A model generated the notes under the pieces. That model had not been told where the DNA came from. It saw nothing but the letters and a program-made list of their open reading frames with translations, and did not search any database. Made by a program: the position numbers and the translations under genes. From Diadema setosum (taxonomy: Eukaryota; Echinodermata; Echinoidea; Diadematoida; Diadematidae), in contig NC_092706.1 in the NCBI RefSeq assembly GCF_964275005.1, positions 25,578,942-25,642,941 on the forward strand: a stretch of DNA of 64,000 bases, read 5' to 3'. Shown piece after piece: positions 23,401-37,100 of this stretch (positions are counted from its first letter, which is position 1; the number at the start of each line of letters is the position of its first letter).

Positions 23401-26400
23401 TCCGGATAATTATTAAAATTAGCTTTTTGGCAAATAAGTTCATAAAATTAGCATTCTAATTAAACACCCAAGATGCGCATTAAAAAAGTACATGACTTGT
23501 AATGCGTAATGGACGTATCTAACAAGAAAATGAGTGAAAACTTTAACATGTATTTAAGATATTGGTGAAGAGAACTATAACTATTTTGGACACTTGTATT
23601 GGTGGTTCATTCGAATAACTTCCCTACACTTCGGTACACAGATATGCCTTCTCTGGAACTTATCGGAGAACGTTCTCCTCTCGAAGGCTTTGTGTTGCAA
23701 TCAGCTACCAACAGCTTTGTTTGCTGGGAAGGATTTACTGAACACGTTGCTGATTCGATCTGTGGAGAACTTGGTTTCCCAGCTCATCATACATTTTCCA
23801 GAGATAGGGTGCCTTCTAATTCAACGGCAGTCAACTGGATTAAGGCCACAGACTGTCAACAACGTAAGTGAATCTTTTGGCCCTTGTGTTTGATTAGAGT
23901 AAACACAATTATAAAGCTTACTGAAACTGAAACTGAAACACAATCTTATGCCGTCAGTGAGGTTCTTAGGAAGTATAAACATAATAAATATGTGGGCTTA
24001 CATTATGCAGAGTTAGAATGTATACTACCACATATTTTTAATGTTGGAGAGAAAATTGGAACCTTAAAGATGTTTATCTGTTACTCGCTGTATTTGTATG
24101 ATATACAGGGGAGAGCGCTTGATTTTATCTTCTTCTTTTTTAGTCTTACTTTAGGGCCTACGTCTTGAAATTGCACTCAAAATGATAATTATTTTTTTTT
24201 TCTGTCTTGCTTATTTGAAAATATTATTTCAAGATAAAATCATCACAAAAACTCGAAGGAGTTTCCTATTTGCAGAAGACATCTGGTCATGGTGCTTTAG
24301 GATTTCACGGTCAATTTCAAACTCTTGTCAATCAAATTCATAAAATTGTAATTCATATTCAACAATACCATTCGTTTCGTATCTGTTAGTCTTTCAAATT
24401 AATACAAACACCAATCGATTTCGTTTTTGCGCGATCAAAAGTGTTAATAAAAGATCAATTTCGTTTAGAGATACAAATGAAAAAGCGAAAAGAAAGAAGA
24501 TGGCAACTGACCATTATGTAAACGAAACATAAAGAGTGAATTTTGCCCCCAAAAAAAATAATGTCATTTACCTTGAGTGTTTTTAATTCTGCGAATAAAG
24601 GATCTGAATGATCTGGATAACCTGATTTGGTGCATATACGTATAGCTTTCTTTTGTACAAGTAATATAATTATCAATGTGACTTTTTGAAGTTGCCCATA
24701 CAATGTTGCAATATGAAATGTACCATAATATCAACGAGTTATATAACATAAATAAGATATTCTTAGGGACATAATACTTAAGCTTATGGAGTATACCAAC
24801 ATTACGAGACACTTTATCAGATATGTATTGCACATGACTGTTCCATTTCATATTTTCTTTTGTGTAAATTCCGAGAAATTTGATACTCTCTTTTTGTTCC
24901 AATGGTATACCATCTACCATAATATTAAAATGTTGCATTTCATTTTCATGCTTCTTATTACGAAAATGAATAAAATTTGTCGTTTTAAGTTCAGTGATAA
25001 TCTATTACTCATAAACCATGTAGATAATTTCGGTAATTCAGTATTAAGAGTTCTGAGGAGCGAATTAAAATCAGAATTGGATCAGAATACGTTGGTGTCA
25101 TCGGCAAATATAATATTATTGCAGTAACATAAATGAGTTAGAAATATCATTTATATACACCAGAAATAGTACAGGTCCCAATATGGATCCTTGTTGGACG
25201 CCACATTGTATAGGTAATACTTCAGAGTTAACATATCCATAATACACATATTGCTTTTCTATTCGATAAGCAATTTTTGATCCATTGTAGTGGAATGCCA
25301 CGAACTCCACAGCAATGCAATCTACGTATAAGGAGAGTGTGGTCAAGAGTGTCAAATGCCGTCCATGAAAACACCAATGACATGTCTTTGTTCAGCTAAG
25401 GCAGTCGACACTGTATCGTACAGCTGGACTAGTGCCATATCTGTAGAATAAAACTTTCTTGATTAAGTATGTAATTCTGAATTTAAAAATCAGACAGTCT
25501 GTTATAAACACGCCTTTATATTACCTTAAAAGGACTAAGAAGAATAGAGATAGGACAGCAATCGGATGCAAGAGAGAAAGCCTTTCTATTACCTTAAAAA
25601 GACTAGGAAGAATAGAGATAGGACGGTAATTGGATACAAGAGAGGAGTCATCTTTTTTGTATATTGGAATGACTTTTGCAATTTTACATGCATTCCGAAA
25701 TATTCCAGTTGAGAGGGACAAGTTAAATATATGTACTAAAAGTGTCAATATACTACCAACAATTTGTTTAAAAATATACGTACTCATTTCATCATGACCA
25801 ACTGTATTACTTGATTTCAATGAATGTACAATGTCAAGGATCCCACTACAAACTTCTGGTTTAAGAAATACTGATTTATCATTTGACGAATTTTAAATCC
25901 AACAATCAAACCATGTTTAAGCGCCTAATAACAGATGAAAGAATTTTATCTGTTAAGCAACAGCTATTGAATATCAACTGGGAGGATCTGTATTTATTGG
26001 ATAATGCTAATGATTCACATGAATATTTTATTCGGATATTTACAGATTTATAATATGATACATGTTTTCCTCTCAAGAAAGTGACATGTAAGAAAAATGT
26101 AAGAAACCTTGGGTTACTTGTTGCCTATTGAAGTCAATAAATCGTAAACATAAGCTTTATAGCAGTTACGTCAAAACACCAACTAATGAGAATAAAAAGA
26201 AATATGTAGAGTTCAAAAACATTTTGGTTAAAACTCTTCGTCTAGCAAAGAAGAATTTTTATAACAATTTATTTCAAAGCGTAAAGGTGATATTAAAAAA
26301 CGTGGTCACACATTCATGGACTGTTGGGACGAGGTAAGAAGTTCTCAATTCCTTCTGAGATGTTTCATGAAGGATTATCTCTGGTGTCGAGTAAACAAAA

Positions 26401-29400
26401 GGCAGCTTTTAACAGGTATTTTATAGGATTACCCGCTAAAATAAGTAGAGAGATTCCTTCAGTCCCACAGTCTTTTTATGAATACTTAAAGCCAAGTAGT
26501 GATAATTCATCCTTGTTTTTTAGTCCAACTTCTGTATTTGAAATCACTAAATTTGTATCCTCGCTCAAGTCATCGAAGTCAAGTGGGTCGGATGATATTG
26601 CCCCTCGGGTTGTCAAGGAATGCATTCATTTTTTTTTTTTTTTTTTTGCTGAGCCATTATGTGATATTTTCAACAAATCATTGTCGCAAGGAATTATGCC
26701 TGACAAGCTAAGGGTAGCTAAAATAGTTCCTGTGTATAAAAAAGATGATAATAAGAATCTGATTAATTACAGACCTATAGTGCTTTTACCAATTTTTTTC
26801 TACGATTTTAGAGAAAATAGTTTACAAGCGTTTAAACGATTTTCTGTTGAAAAGAGATGTTCTGATTCCACAACAGTTTGGTTTTCGTAAACATTTTTCT
26901 ACTAGCATGGGCGTTTTGAACTTGTTGGATACTATCATAAAATCATTTGATGATGGACATTATTGCTTTGGAATTTTTCTAGACTTGTCAAAGGCATTTG
27001 ACACCCAAGACCATAACATCCTTTTGAGTAAACTTTCACACTATGGAGTACGAGGAACAGCATTATTATGGTTTAAAAACTACTTTCTTAACCGCGGCTC
27101 ACAACATGTAGTGATTGATGGTGTCAAATCGCAATCTGGTTCCATTCGGTATGGTGTGCCACATGGGTCAGTGTTTTGTCCTTTGTTATTTTTGATATAG
27201 GTATATTCATTGAGGAAAACCATTTTAGCGAAGTGTGATTTTGATATTATTTGTTTGGTGGAAACTCATCTTGTTGAAAGTCAAACAATTCAAGTTAGCA
27301 ACTACATTTGGTTTGGGCATAACCGGTTACAATTGCACAAAAATGCAAGGAAAGGATCTGGAGGAGTCGGCTGTTTGATGCATCGTCGTGTGCTTCAGTA
27401 TTATTCTGTTAAATGTTTGGAGAAATCATATGATGGGATATTATGGCTGCAGTTGAAAGACAAGCAAGGAAAGGATTTGTTTTATATCTGCATCTGTTAC
27501 TTACCCCCAGAAAACTCAAGCAGAGGGGGACATGGTTTGACAAGCTACTCTCCGGAGCATACAAATATAAAGATTGCGGTAAAATTCAAATCTGTGGAGA
27601 TTTTAATGCGAGAACTGGAGATTTATCAGATATTTTCGAAGGCATAGATTGCATTAGACAAAGAAAGACTATTGATTTTGAAACAAACTCTCAAGGAAGA
27701 TTATTTATGGATTTTTCTGTTTCGTCAAATTTGAGTGAAATGTTTGTCGAATAGAGTGAAATGTAAACAAAAAGAATGGTTGAAATGTAGAAATGCTTAT
27801 GGTAGAAAGATCAAGTTTGATGATTATAAAGATGTGAAGAGTTTGTTCGCAAAAACCGATAAGTCCATTTTTGAAGATTTTGAAGCACGGTCTCTGTCAT
27901 AAAGTACAAAATAGTACCTTTTAAATGATATGTCACTACATATAAAGGTACATTTTTGAAGTTACTGTCAAAAGAAGCAAACATTTTCTTATCATTCTCT
28001 TTATTTTTCTTGACCTTTCATCGCAAATATCTCCATTTTGGCAAATATGGACTTATCGGTTTTTGCGAACAAACTCTTCATCTACATAGACATTTTGATA
28101 AAGCTGTACGTCAAGCAAAAAGGGCATATCAGCATAGAAAAATTTATGCATTGGATGCGATGTTGATATTAAAAGACTCTAGTAGTTTTTGGAAGGATTG
28201 GCTGAGATGGCTGAGATGAAAATAACAGGTGTCATAAGATTCCTATGGAGGTAGTTAATAGTGATAAAGAAATAACTGAGAATTTTGATATTGTATTGAG
28301 TAAATGGCAAAATGATTTCTCCTCTCTTTTTACTGATAATGATGCTGATTTTGATGATGATTTTTTGTTTGGTATAAAAAAGAAATTATTAGAGTTGGAA
28401 TTATATGTTCAGGAAATTGATTCACAGGGAGATGATCTGAATCATCCTATTGGTTTATCAGAGGTAACTTCAACAATAAACAGAGCAAAATTAGATAAAG
28501 CAGCAGGAATAGATGGTTTTATTGCTGAGGTAGTAAAAAATAAAGTTTCTATCTAGTTCCTGCATGCTTTATGCTCTTTTTGTTTTGAACATGGTATATC
28601 CCCTCAGATATGGCAAAAAGGTATTATTCATCCAATTCTTAAACCTGGTATGGATGAACGTGAACCTCTAAATTACAGAGGTATTACATTGATATCTGTG
28701 ATTTGTAAGTTTTAATTTGATATTATAAAAGAAAGATTGATTAATTTCCTTGAAAAAGAATGCGTTATTAATGAGGAACAGAACGGGTTTCGAAAAAAAA
28801 AAAAGGAGTTGTCTCGAGCACGTATATAGCCTCTATTCTATCATTGAAAGCAGAAAGCTTTGTAATAAAAGATACTTTTGTTTGTTTTATTGATGCAAAA
28901 AGAAGCATTTGACCGTGTTAACAGGATTTTGTTATGGTATAAGCTGAGGTCTATTGGTGTTCATGGCAAGTTGTATAACTCCATAAAGGCTCTTTATCAA
29001 GATACCAAATGTGCTGTAAATGTAAATGGTAATCTTACTGAAGTTTTTCCCCGCCGAACGAGTTCGAGCAGGGGACTATGAAACGGGCTCCGTATACGTG
29101 TGTGTGTCCGTGTGTGATCAAAATGTTCAAATTGCTACTTCTCTGTCATTTATGAGCCAATTTTGATTCTGTTGCTTTATATGATAGCACTACATAGGAG
29201 CTTTGAAGCTTCTACACAGAATTTCAGTTGTGACCTTTGACCTTGACCTTTGACCTATATTGTACATTTTGCTACAAAATGCTACTCCTTCGCCATTTCT
29301 ATTAGAAAAAAGCAAACGGAATCGAAATCGGGTTAAACCCGATTATTTGATGGCACTAGGTGAGGGACATATATTACGCACCGCGTAATTTTTACTTTTC

Positions 29401-29861
29401 CTTGTTTTAATGTGGATCTAGGGGTAAAACAAGGTTGTCTTTTGTCCCCAGTCCTGTTTAATATTTTCATTAATGATATAATTGATAGTGTGAGGCTGTG
29501 TAATAGAGGTATTCAGGTGTTAGATACAAACATTGATATTCTTATGTATGCAGATGACATTGTGGTAATTGCTGACAATGAAAATGATCTTCAGTTGAAG
29601 CTTGATAGTGTATGTGCGTGGGCCCAGAAGTGGAGGATCGAATTTAATACTCTAAAAACTCAAATTGTACATTTCAGGAGAAAACTCCAAGCAAAAACCA
29701 CGTCTATATTTATTTTTATTGTAATGGTCAGAAGCTTGATATTGTTGACTCATATATTTATTTTATTTATTTATTTATTCACAACATCTTTTAACAGGGA
29801 CATTCCGTTCAGTTCTGCTGACAGCCAGCAGACCTGCTTTTCAAGGAAGCCCTGTATAAAT

Positions 29862-29903
<42 letters not shown>

Positions 29904-31129
29904 AATATATATAAATATAAATATCTTGGATTGTGGTTTGATGAATTTGTAAGTTTACAAAAAGGAACCAAGATATTATAGAGCCCTTGGAGTGCAATAT
30001 TAGTAAATTTAAATTGATCGGTGGTTCTCTGTTTGTGACCTACACAAAATTGTATGATGCTATGATTTTGCCCGTATTGCAATGCAAGCGGTATTTGGGT
30101 CTTAGAAGAATATTCAGCCATTAATAGTGTTTTTTTAATAGAGCATGTCATTTCTATCTTGGAATGGGGAAATATATCCCTAATGATGCAGTTATGGGTG
30201 ATATGGGTTGGGATCCCCCTTTCTATTATCAGTGTCAATCAATTGCTAGACTTTGGTGTAACCTGAGTAAGCATACTACTGACCGTTACCCTGAAAATTT
30301 TTCTTGTGGTCTAAGTCCCTGGTAGATAATGGTGTTAAAAATTGGTGTTATAAGGTTAAACAATTATTTGCAAAATTGCAGTGTATGCACGTTGAACCAT
30401 TGGCTGAGCTTGTTAGTACACATAATTTTGTGAGCACCGTATCCAAAGCATGTAAATTATTTATTGAAAATAAGTGGAAATGTTCACTGTTTGATGATAA
30501 AAGGAGAGTTCCCCAATCCAGACACAAACTCAGAACTTATCGTAACTTTAAACATTCTATGCATACTTCTAATTATGTTACTCAGTGTCAGAATAGATCT
30601 AATAGGCGAGCATTAGCTCTGTTCAGAAGTAAATGTGCCCCTATTGCCCTTGAAACCGGACGTTATAAAAATGTCCCACACGATGAAAGATTTTGTATAA
30701 TCTGTAATTCTGGTAATGTAGAAGATGACTTTCATTGTTTTATGATTTGTTCTGCATATGATGATTTTAGATCACAATTATTCAGTATTATATCAGAAAG
30801 AGATCCTACTTTTCCTCTGTTACCTATTTACCAACAATTCCTTTTTTTAATATCACCAGAGTCACTGTGCTGTCAAGTAGCCAGTTTTGCCAACCTTATT
30901 TTAACGTGCCGTAACAATTTATTGTATTCCCACAACTGAATATCTCTTTTATGTATTATTTAGCCCACCATATTCTCTCTTTTGTTATGTTAAATTATTT
31001 TTTATTGTCTGTATGTCTTACATGATACATTTATATATTTAGTATTACTTATAATGTTTGATGTATATGTATCACTCATAGGCCTTTTTAGGCCTGCCGT
31101 CCGTGTGACTGGTGTGATTTTTGATAAAG

Positions 31130-31160
<31 letters not shown>

Positions 31161-34100
31161 CTATATATCAATTATATCATTAACTCATCAAAAATATTTT
31201 CATATTCACTATTTGCTGACAACACTAGTTTACTACTCTCTAATAAAAATATTGTTACTCTGATGACAGTAGCAAATGCTGAAATAAAAAAAAATGATTT
31301 GCTTTGTTTTGTTGTAATAAGCTATTGCTAAATGTTCAAAAGACTAAATGTATTGTATTTCGGTCTAGAGGTAAAATTATTCCGAATGATATTGATACTT
31401 TAAACATCGGGGGACACGATGTTGTCCTTAGCGTTTCTCGAAGTGTTGGTGTTATATGTAGATTAAGATGTATATTGCCAGAGAGGATTCTAAGAACTTT
31501 ATACAATAGCATTGTTCTTCCTTACCTGACTTATTGCAATGTTGCATGGGGCAATACGTTTAAGACCCACATTGATAAAGTGAAAGTATTACAAAAGAAA
31601 GTAATAAGGCTTGTCACCAACTCCAACTTCCGACAGCCGAGTAAGCCGTTATTCCTTCAGTTAAAGTTACTACCAATTGATGAATTAGTATCGTTTCATA
31701 GTTTGGTTTCTGTGTTTAAACTTCAGTCTTGTCCACAATTTTGCCAGTTAAAAGAATTATTTGCCCTGAACTCACGGATTCATAATTACAACACACGTCA
31801 AAGAAACCTCTTCCATCGTCCTCATGTAAGGACTACTGTTTCCCTGAATTCTTTCCGAACCACTTGTATCAAAAAGTGGAACCAACTACCTGTTGACATC
31901 AGGACCAGTACAACATTTTCTAGGTTAAAAGTACAGTGTAAAAAATATCTATAAGACAATTTGAAATGAATTTGTTAAACTACATGTTAAACATTTATTT
32001 GATGTTATGTAGATTGGCCAGCCTACTTTAGTTTTGAGTGCTCTGTGTGGTGTGGTTGTGTATGGGGGTGTGAGGGTGTGGGTGTGTGTGTGTGTGTGTG
32101 TGTTAGTGTGTTAGTGTGTTTATGGTCTCCTTTTTATGTAGGTTTATCTGTTGCCATTGTATATACATTATGATTGTTCTGATATATACTTGCCATGTCC
32201 TTATAGTGTTAGTGTGTGAACTTACGTGGTACCTTGGTCTGCTGTCGGTGGTTTCAGTGAATGATCTGAATGTTCACTCAACTGTTTATTATGATGGGGA
32301 ATGTCACTTTACATCATTGGCGGTTGGCCTTTGTGCTGCTGAGTCCCAACTTATGTGTACCTTGCATAGGGCCCCACTGACAAGCCTTGCTTCTTTCGGG
32401 TTCCTAAAAACCATGTGAATTTTTGTATCAGCGATTTGTGTTATCTTGTTATTTATGTTTGGTTTTTGAATAAAATTGAATTGAATTGAATTGAACATAC
32501 CTAAATACTGTGAGAAATCTATTTGAGTGGGATCTATTTTTGAAGCTTGACTAGGTCCTATATTAACAAAATACTCATTAAAACAGCACGCAACATCTCT
32601 AGGATCACAGAGTGTTTGTCCTTCACGTATAATTTGAAATGTTGACACCTTCTTTTGCTTTCCAATAACGTCATTAATAACTTTCCAAGTGGCTGACATG
32701 TTTCTAGTAGCATTTTTAAAGGCTTCCGTGTAATACATTCTCCGGAAAGTCTTATGATTTGTGTCAATTTATTTCTATATAATTTATATCGATTAACATA
32801 ATCATTATTGGGATACCGTAAGCTATATTTATATAACGCATTTCTTTTCTTAATTGATCGAAAAATCCCCTTTGTTATCCAAGGATTTTTAATTTTTCTA
32901 TTATTTTTCTTTTCAATTTTTGGGATATGTTTGTCGAAATAAGAAAGAGATATATTCCAGAACGTATCATGAGCAATCTTTAGGTCTGCGCAAAGTAATA
33001 CATCATCCTATGTTTCCGTGATTAAATCGTCGTTAAGTAATGATATATTTTCTAATTTGAATTTGCGCGTCTTCTTACGTTCTATTTATTTGACATGGGA
33101 ATACTGTGTGTCGTCACTGAGGATGAAAAATATAGGTCGGTAAATAATCAGAAACATCACTATACAAAGGACCAGATTTTGAATAATCTGTAGCAATATT
33201 TGTAAAAATATTATCAATCAATTTTGATGAGTTGGTCGTAATTCTTGAGGGCTTGACCATATTAGAGCCGTCATTTGTTTTGAGCGGTCAGATGTTAATA
33301 GGAACACAATTCCGTTATTATGCGGTGGAATTTGAAATTTCTGCAACCTATCAGTTATCGTGCAAATCGGAATGTTAACGACATCGTCGTGTCTCATCAT
33401 CGTATTCGGGTTTTTCTTTTTCAAGAATATCCATCATACACCCACTGGACGGAGAAATATTCCGTCAGTTATATTTGTCTTGTTTTGCTTTTACACTGTA
33501 TTTTTTTTTTCTTCTGAATTTCAATCTCACAGATTTGGGGAGTATGGGACGCTGTTCATGGACAAGTACTGAATGTACTTCCGACAGTGCGGTGAAGCTA
33601 ATATGCCGAGGTGGGTAAACGGAGTGGAAATTATCATAATACTATGCTGTATCTTCTGGAATGACATTTAACTCCTGACATTTGTAAGAATGAGGACGCT
33701 GCTAGAAGTCTAAAACACAATCCTGTATGTAACATTACTAGTTTGTACTTCAAGCCGCCAGGCGATGTGCCTTAAAATGTTCACACACTTACACAGTAAC
33801 AGACAAACACATCAGCTTTCCACTGTCAGCTGGCCATGTGCTGCTCTGTGTAGTTGGGTCAACTTCACAGGCACTCTCAGATTCTGACAGTCAATATGAA
33901 TCAGTGGCCTTTTTCACAACTCAGAATTATAAGGGAGTTACAGCTTATTCAATAATAGTTTCAAACACTTGGAGCAATGATGACATTTATGTGAACAGCT
34001 CTTATTTCTCTATAAATAAGAATAAAATTATACTTTCAGAATCTTATACTTCTCGCGGGTAATGTTTTGACACAAAAGCAGACAGCTGCATTTGTACCAA

Positions 34101-37100
34101 GAAAGTGAAAAAGCAACCACATTTATGTATCCAATGTGAGGTTGTCTTCCCCAAGATAGTTACCCTCTAATGGTCAGCATACCAATGAAACTCCACCTTT
34201 TCAAAAGCCATTCTTAAGATTTATTTAATCATCGATTTCTTGACATTTAGATAATTTCATATGTGTTTTTAAGCGTCTTTCTTAACGAAAATCAAACTTA
34301 AACCAGCTGAGGTTTATTGTCACACTCTTAATTTTTGTTTCTGCAATATTTTGGGCCTACTAGGAGACATCATTGTATCTCTCGTATCGTGATATGTCCA
34401 TAATGTGTAAGGTTCTATGAGACCTGTTGTCACAAGAGATTATTCTGTGTTTTTGATGCATGTGTCTTTCAATATGATACCTCCAGCAAAGTAACCTCTA
34501 AAATTAATGCAGAAAGAATTCAAGAATTGCAGGTGCAACTCTGATGAAAGTACAATCGCCGCCCATTTTTATGAAAACGATAGCATAGGTATAATGGATA
34601 GATTGAAATATTACCTCCCTTTTTCTGCTCTGATGACGCTTTATTCGAGTTTGGTATTACCGTACATAAATTATGGAATTCTTGCTTGGGGGAATACATA
34701 TTCGACATTATAAACAAACTTTTTCTATGCAAAAGATGGCGCTCAGAATTGTTTTCAACCTTCATATTCGAGCACTGATAAGTTGTTTCCTGAACATAGA
34801 ATCCTGAAAATAAAAGAGCTGTATTTATTTCAACTTCGTCAATTTATGTTAATTACAACTTCAACAACCTACCCAAAATATTTCACTCTTTATGTCACCG
34901 TAACAGCCACGTACATAACTATCACACCAGACGATCCGATGAATTTCATCTTCCCTTAGTGAGAACTGTACACACTCAAAATACAGTTGTTTATACTGGG
35001 CCCAGATTTTGGAATAGCTTAGGCAGTACTATTAAAGAATCTGTTAAGTTAATTACATTTGAGTAAAAAATTAAAAGATATTTGCTTTCCACATATTATA
35101 CCAGTTAATTCCGTTTATGAAAAATCCCCATTGTTTCACTTGCCTTGAGATTGTGTAGGGTGCCCACAGAACTTTTCCATTCCTTTCCTTTTCTTTCTCC
35201 ATTCTTCCCTGCTCCTCTGTCCTCGTTCTTCGTTGTCCAGTAACTGTGCGTGTGCATTCTTCTTCATTTCTGCTATTTCTGTGTTTTGTGTTGTTATTGT
35301 TGTTGTCGTCGTTATTGTTTTGTGTGGCCGCGCGTATATCTTCTCTTTTGGTCACATTATCCTGGCATGCACGGCCAAATATATTGTAAGTGCCATAAAT
35401 TTGCTATGTTATATATTTTGATACATTTGCATTCTAAAGTCATAGTAAGTATTGTATTTAGAACCAGCATCATAATGGGCAAAATGTTCAATGGTATATA
35501 GATGAATTTGATATTACTATGTTTTATTGGTATAACAAATTTGTGCTGTCGTTAGTTTTGTTTCAGTGTTCAACGTCTTAGAATATTGGCTTTTCAGTGG
35601 AACACTGTTTTCCGTCGTTATGATTACCTACTACCTACTACTACCTATTACTATGACAAAGTGTGCATTGTTTCTTTTTTATGACATCATTCGTGCATAT
35701 ACTTTATAGTGTATTTAAAAAAAAAAAACTGTTCTTATAAGATGAATGGAAGACAAATCGACAACTTGTACCGCTTTGAATTATGCTTTCTTTTTCTTTT
35801 TTGATGATAGAAATAAACAAACTATATGAATTGAATTGAAAAAAAAAATAATTGAACAGACGTACACCATGTAAATGGGGGAGTGGTTCTTTCAATAAGA
35901 TAAGTTTTATTCGTAAGTTATGTATTTTTCCTTGCAGAACCTGGGTATCTCGGATGCTACAACGGATCAACGACCAAACAAGTCTTTACTCTACTTCATA
36001 GAATCCTCAGACTTGACGTGAGGACCGACATGGAGTGCGCCTCAATATGTCGCGAACGAAGAAATATCGGTGATGTAGCTGTCATTCACCAAGGCGCGTG
36101 CCTATGCGTCCCGTCAGAGACAATTACTGACTTGTCCTCTTCTGAAACTAATTTTCATACGTGGTCATGTCCAAGCATGGCGGACCTCAGATTCGAGCGT
36201 GCTGTATATTATGCATTCAATGGTAAGAGCTGAATAAAAGTGATAACAAATGTTTTCTTTCTTTCTTATCGCATTTGTTGTCAATCGCATGTTCACCCGA
36301 GATATTCGCGTGATATACATCTGTAACTGTGTAGGTGTAAAACACGTATTTAGGGGAGTGGTGTATCCCCCTTTTCAGGACCTTCACAGCTCATAGCTTT
36401 CATGGTCACTTTGTAATACTTATAACAGGGCTCCACACTAACTGCTATTTTTGGTGGCCCAAAGGTAAACATCCGAAATTTTTGGTGGCCCGATCAGGCC
36501 ACCAAATTCTTCATTTCTGATATTTTGGTGACCCTACGTGCGTTTTTGGTGGCCCCGGGCCACCAAAAACGTAGATTTACATCAAACAATTGTGTCATTC
36601 ATTCACTTGTCTATCGCCCTTGTTTTTAACGATCTGTCGTCATTGCTTTGACCTGATAAGCTCATTTTCCCTGGGTTATGATGGCATAATTTCCAATAGA
36701 AACTTGCGAGATATAGCTAATCAAACAGATTCCGTGCGGACATAATGGAAGCGGGTTGACTAAAAGGATATTTTTGATCCTCATACCTTTTTTGCCTGTT
36801 CATGGCTGTCTTTATTCGTATAGTTTCATACGGATTTTGCGACCGACTTGACATTGTCCAGAACGGCGCATGGGATTCCAGCAGCACGTGGTTTGGTTCC
36901 CTGGTAACCCTCACCTGTGACCAAGGATTCGTCCTTATTGGCAACGCGACACTGCAGTGTGTGGGACTACCTGGACGGTCGACTTACTTCCCGACTTGGA
37001 ATTCGTCGATCCCATCTTGCGAAGCGGTCAGGAGTAAGTTTTTTACTTTGTTTTGTTTCTTCAAACGAAGATGACCACTCTCCATTCGCTTTAGTAACTT

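Larger units (their letters stand above)
27201..31163 (+). mobile_element. LINE E: endonuclease, reverse transcriptase and zinc-knuckle-like C-terminus, inserted in LINE D
   Basis: The plus strand encodes an endonuclease lacking its start (CDFDIICLVETHL, GSGGVGCLMHR, ICYLPPEN, ICGDFNART), then reverse transcriptase blocks (NYRGITLIS, CFIDAKKAFDRVNRILLWY-like, GVKQGCLLSPVLFNIFINDI, LMYADDIVVIADN, KYLGLWFDEF). A C-terminal part follows (30304-30939) with FCIICNSGNVEDDFHCFMICSAYDDFRSQLF-type Cys/His spacing. The 3' tail is (AAACT)n at 31132-31163. It differs from its CR1-like hosts; a Nimb/I or Rex1-like clade is possible. It is 5'-truncated, frame-broken, and carries three later insertions. Confidence 0.75.

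Noticed and set aside
33838-34062. 74-codon open frame in intron 4 as an extra exon
   Set aside because: No acceptor and donor pair gives an open phase-1 exon. The weak resemblance to secreted domains is not convincing.
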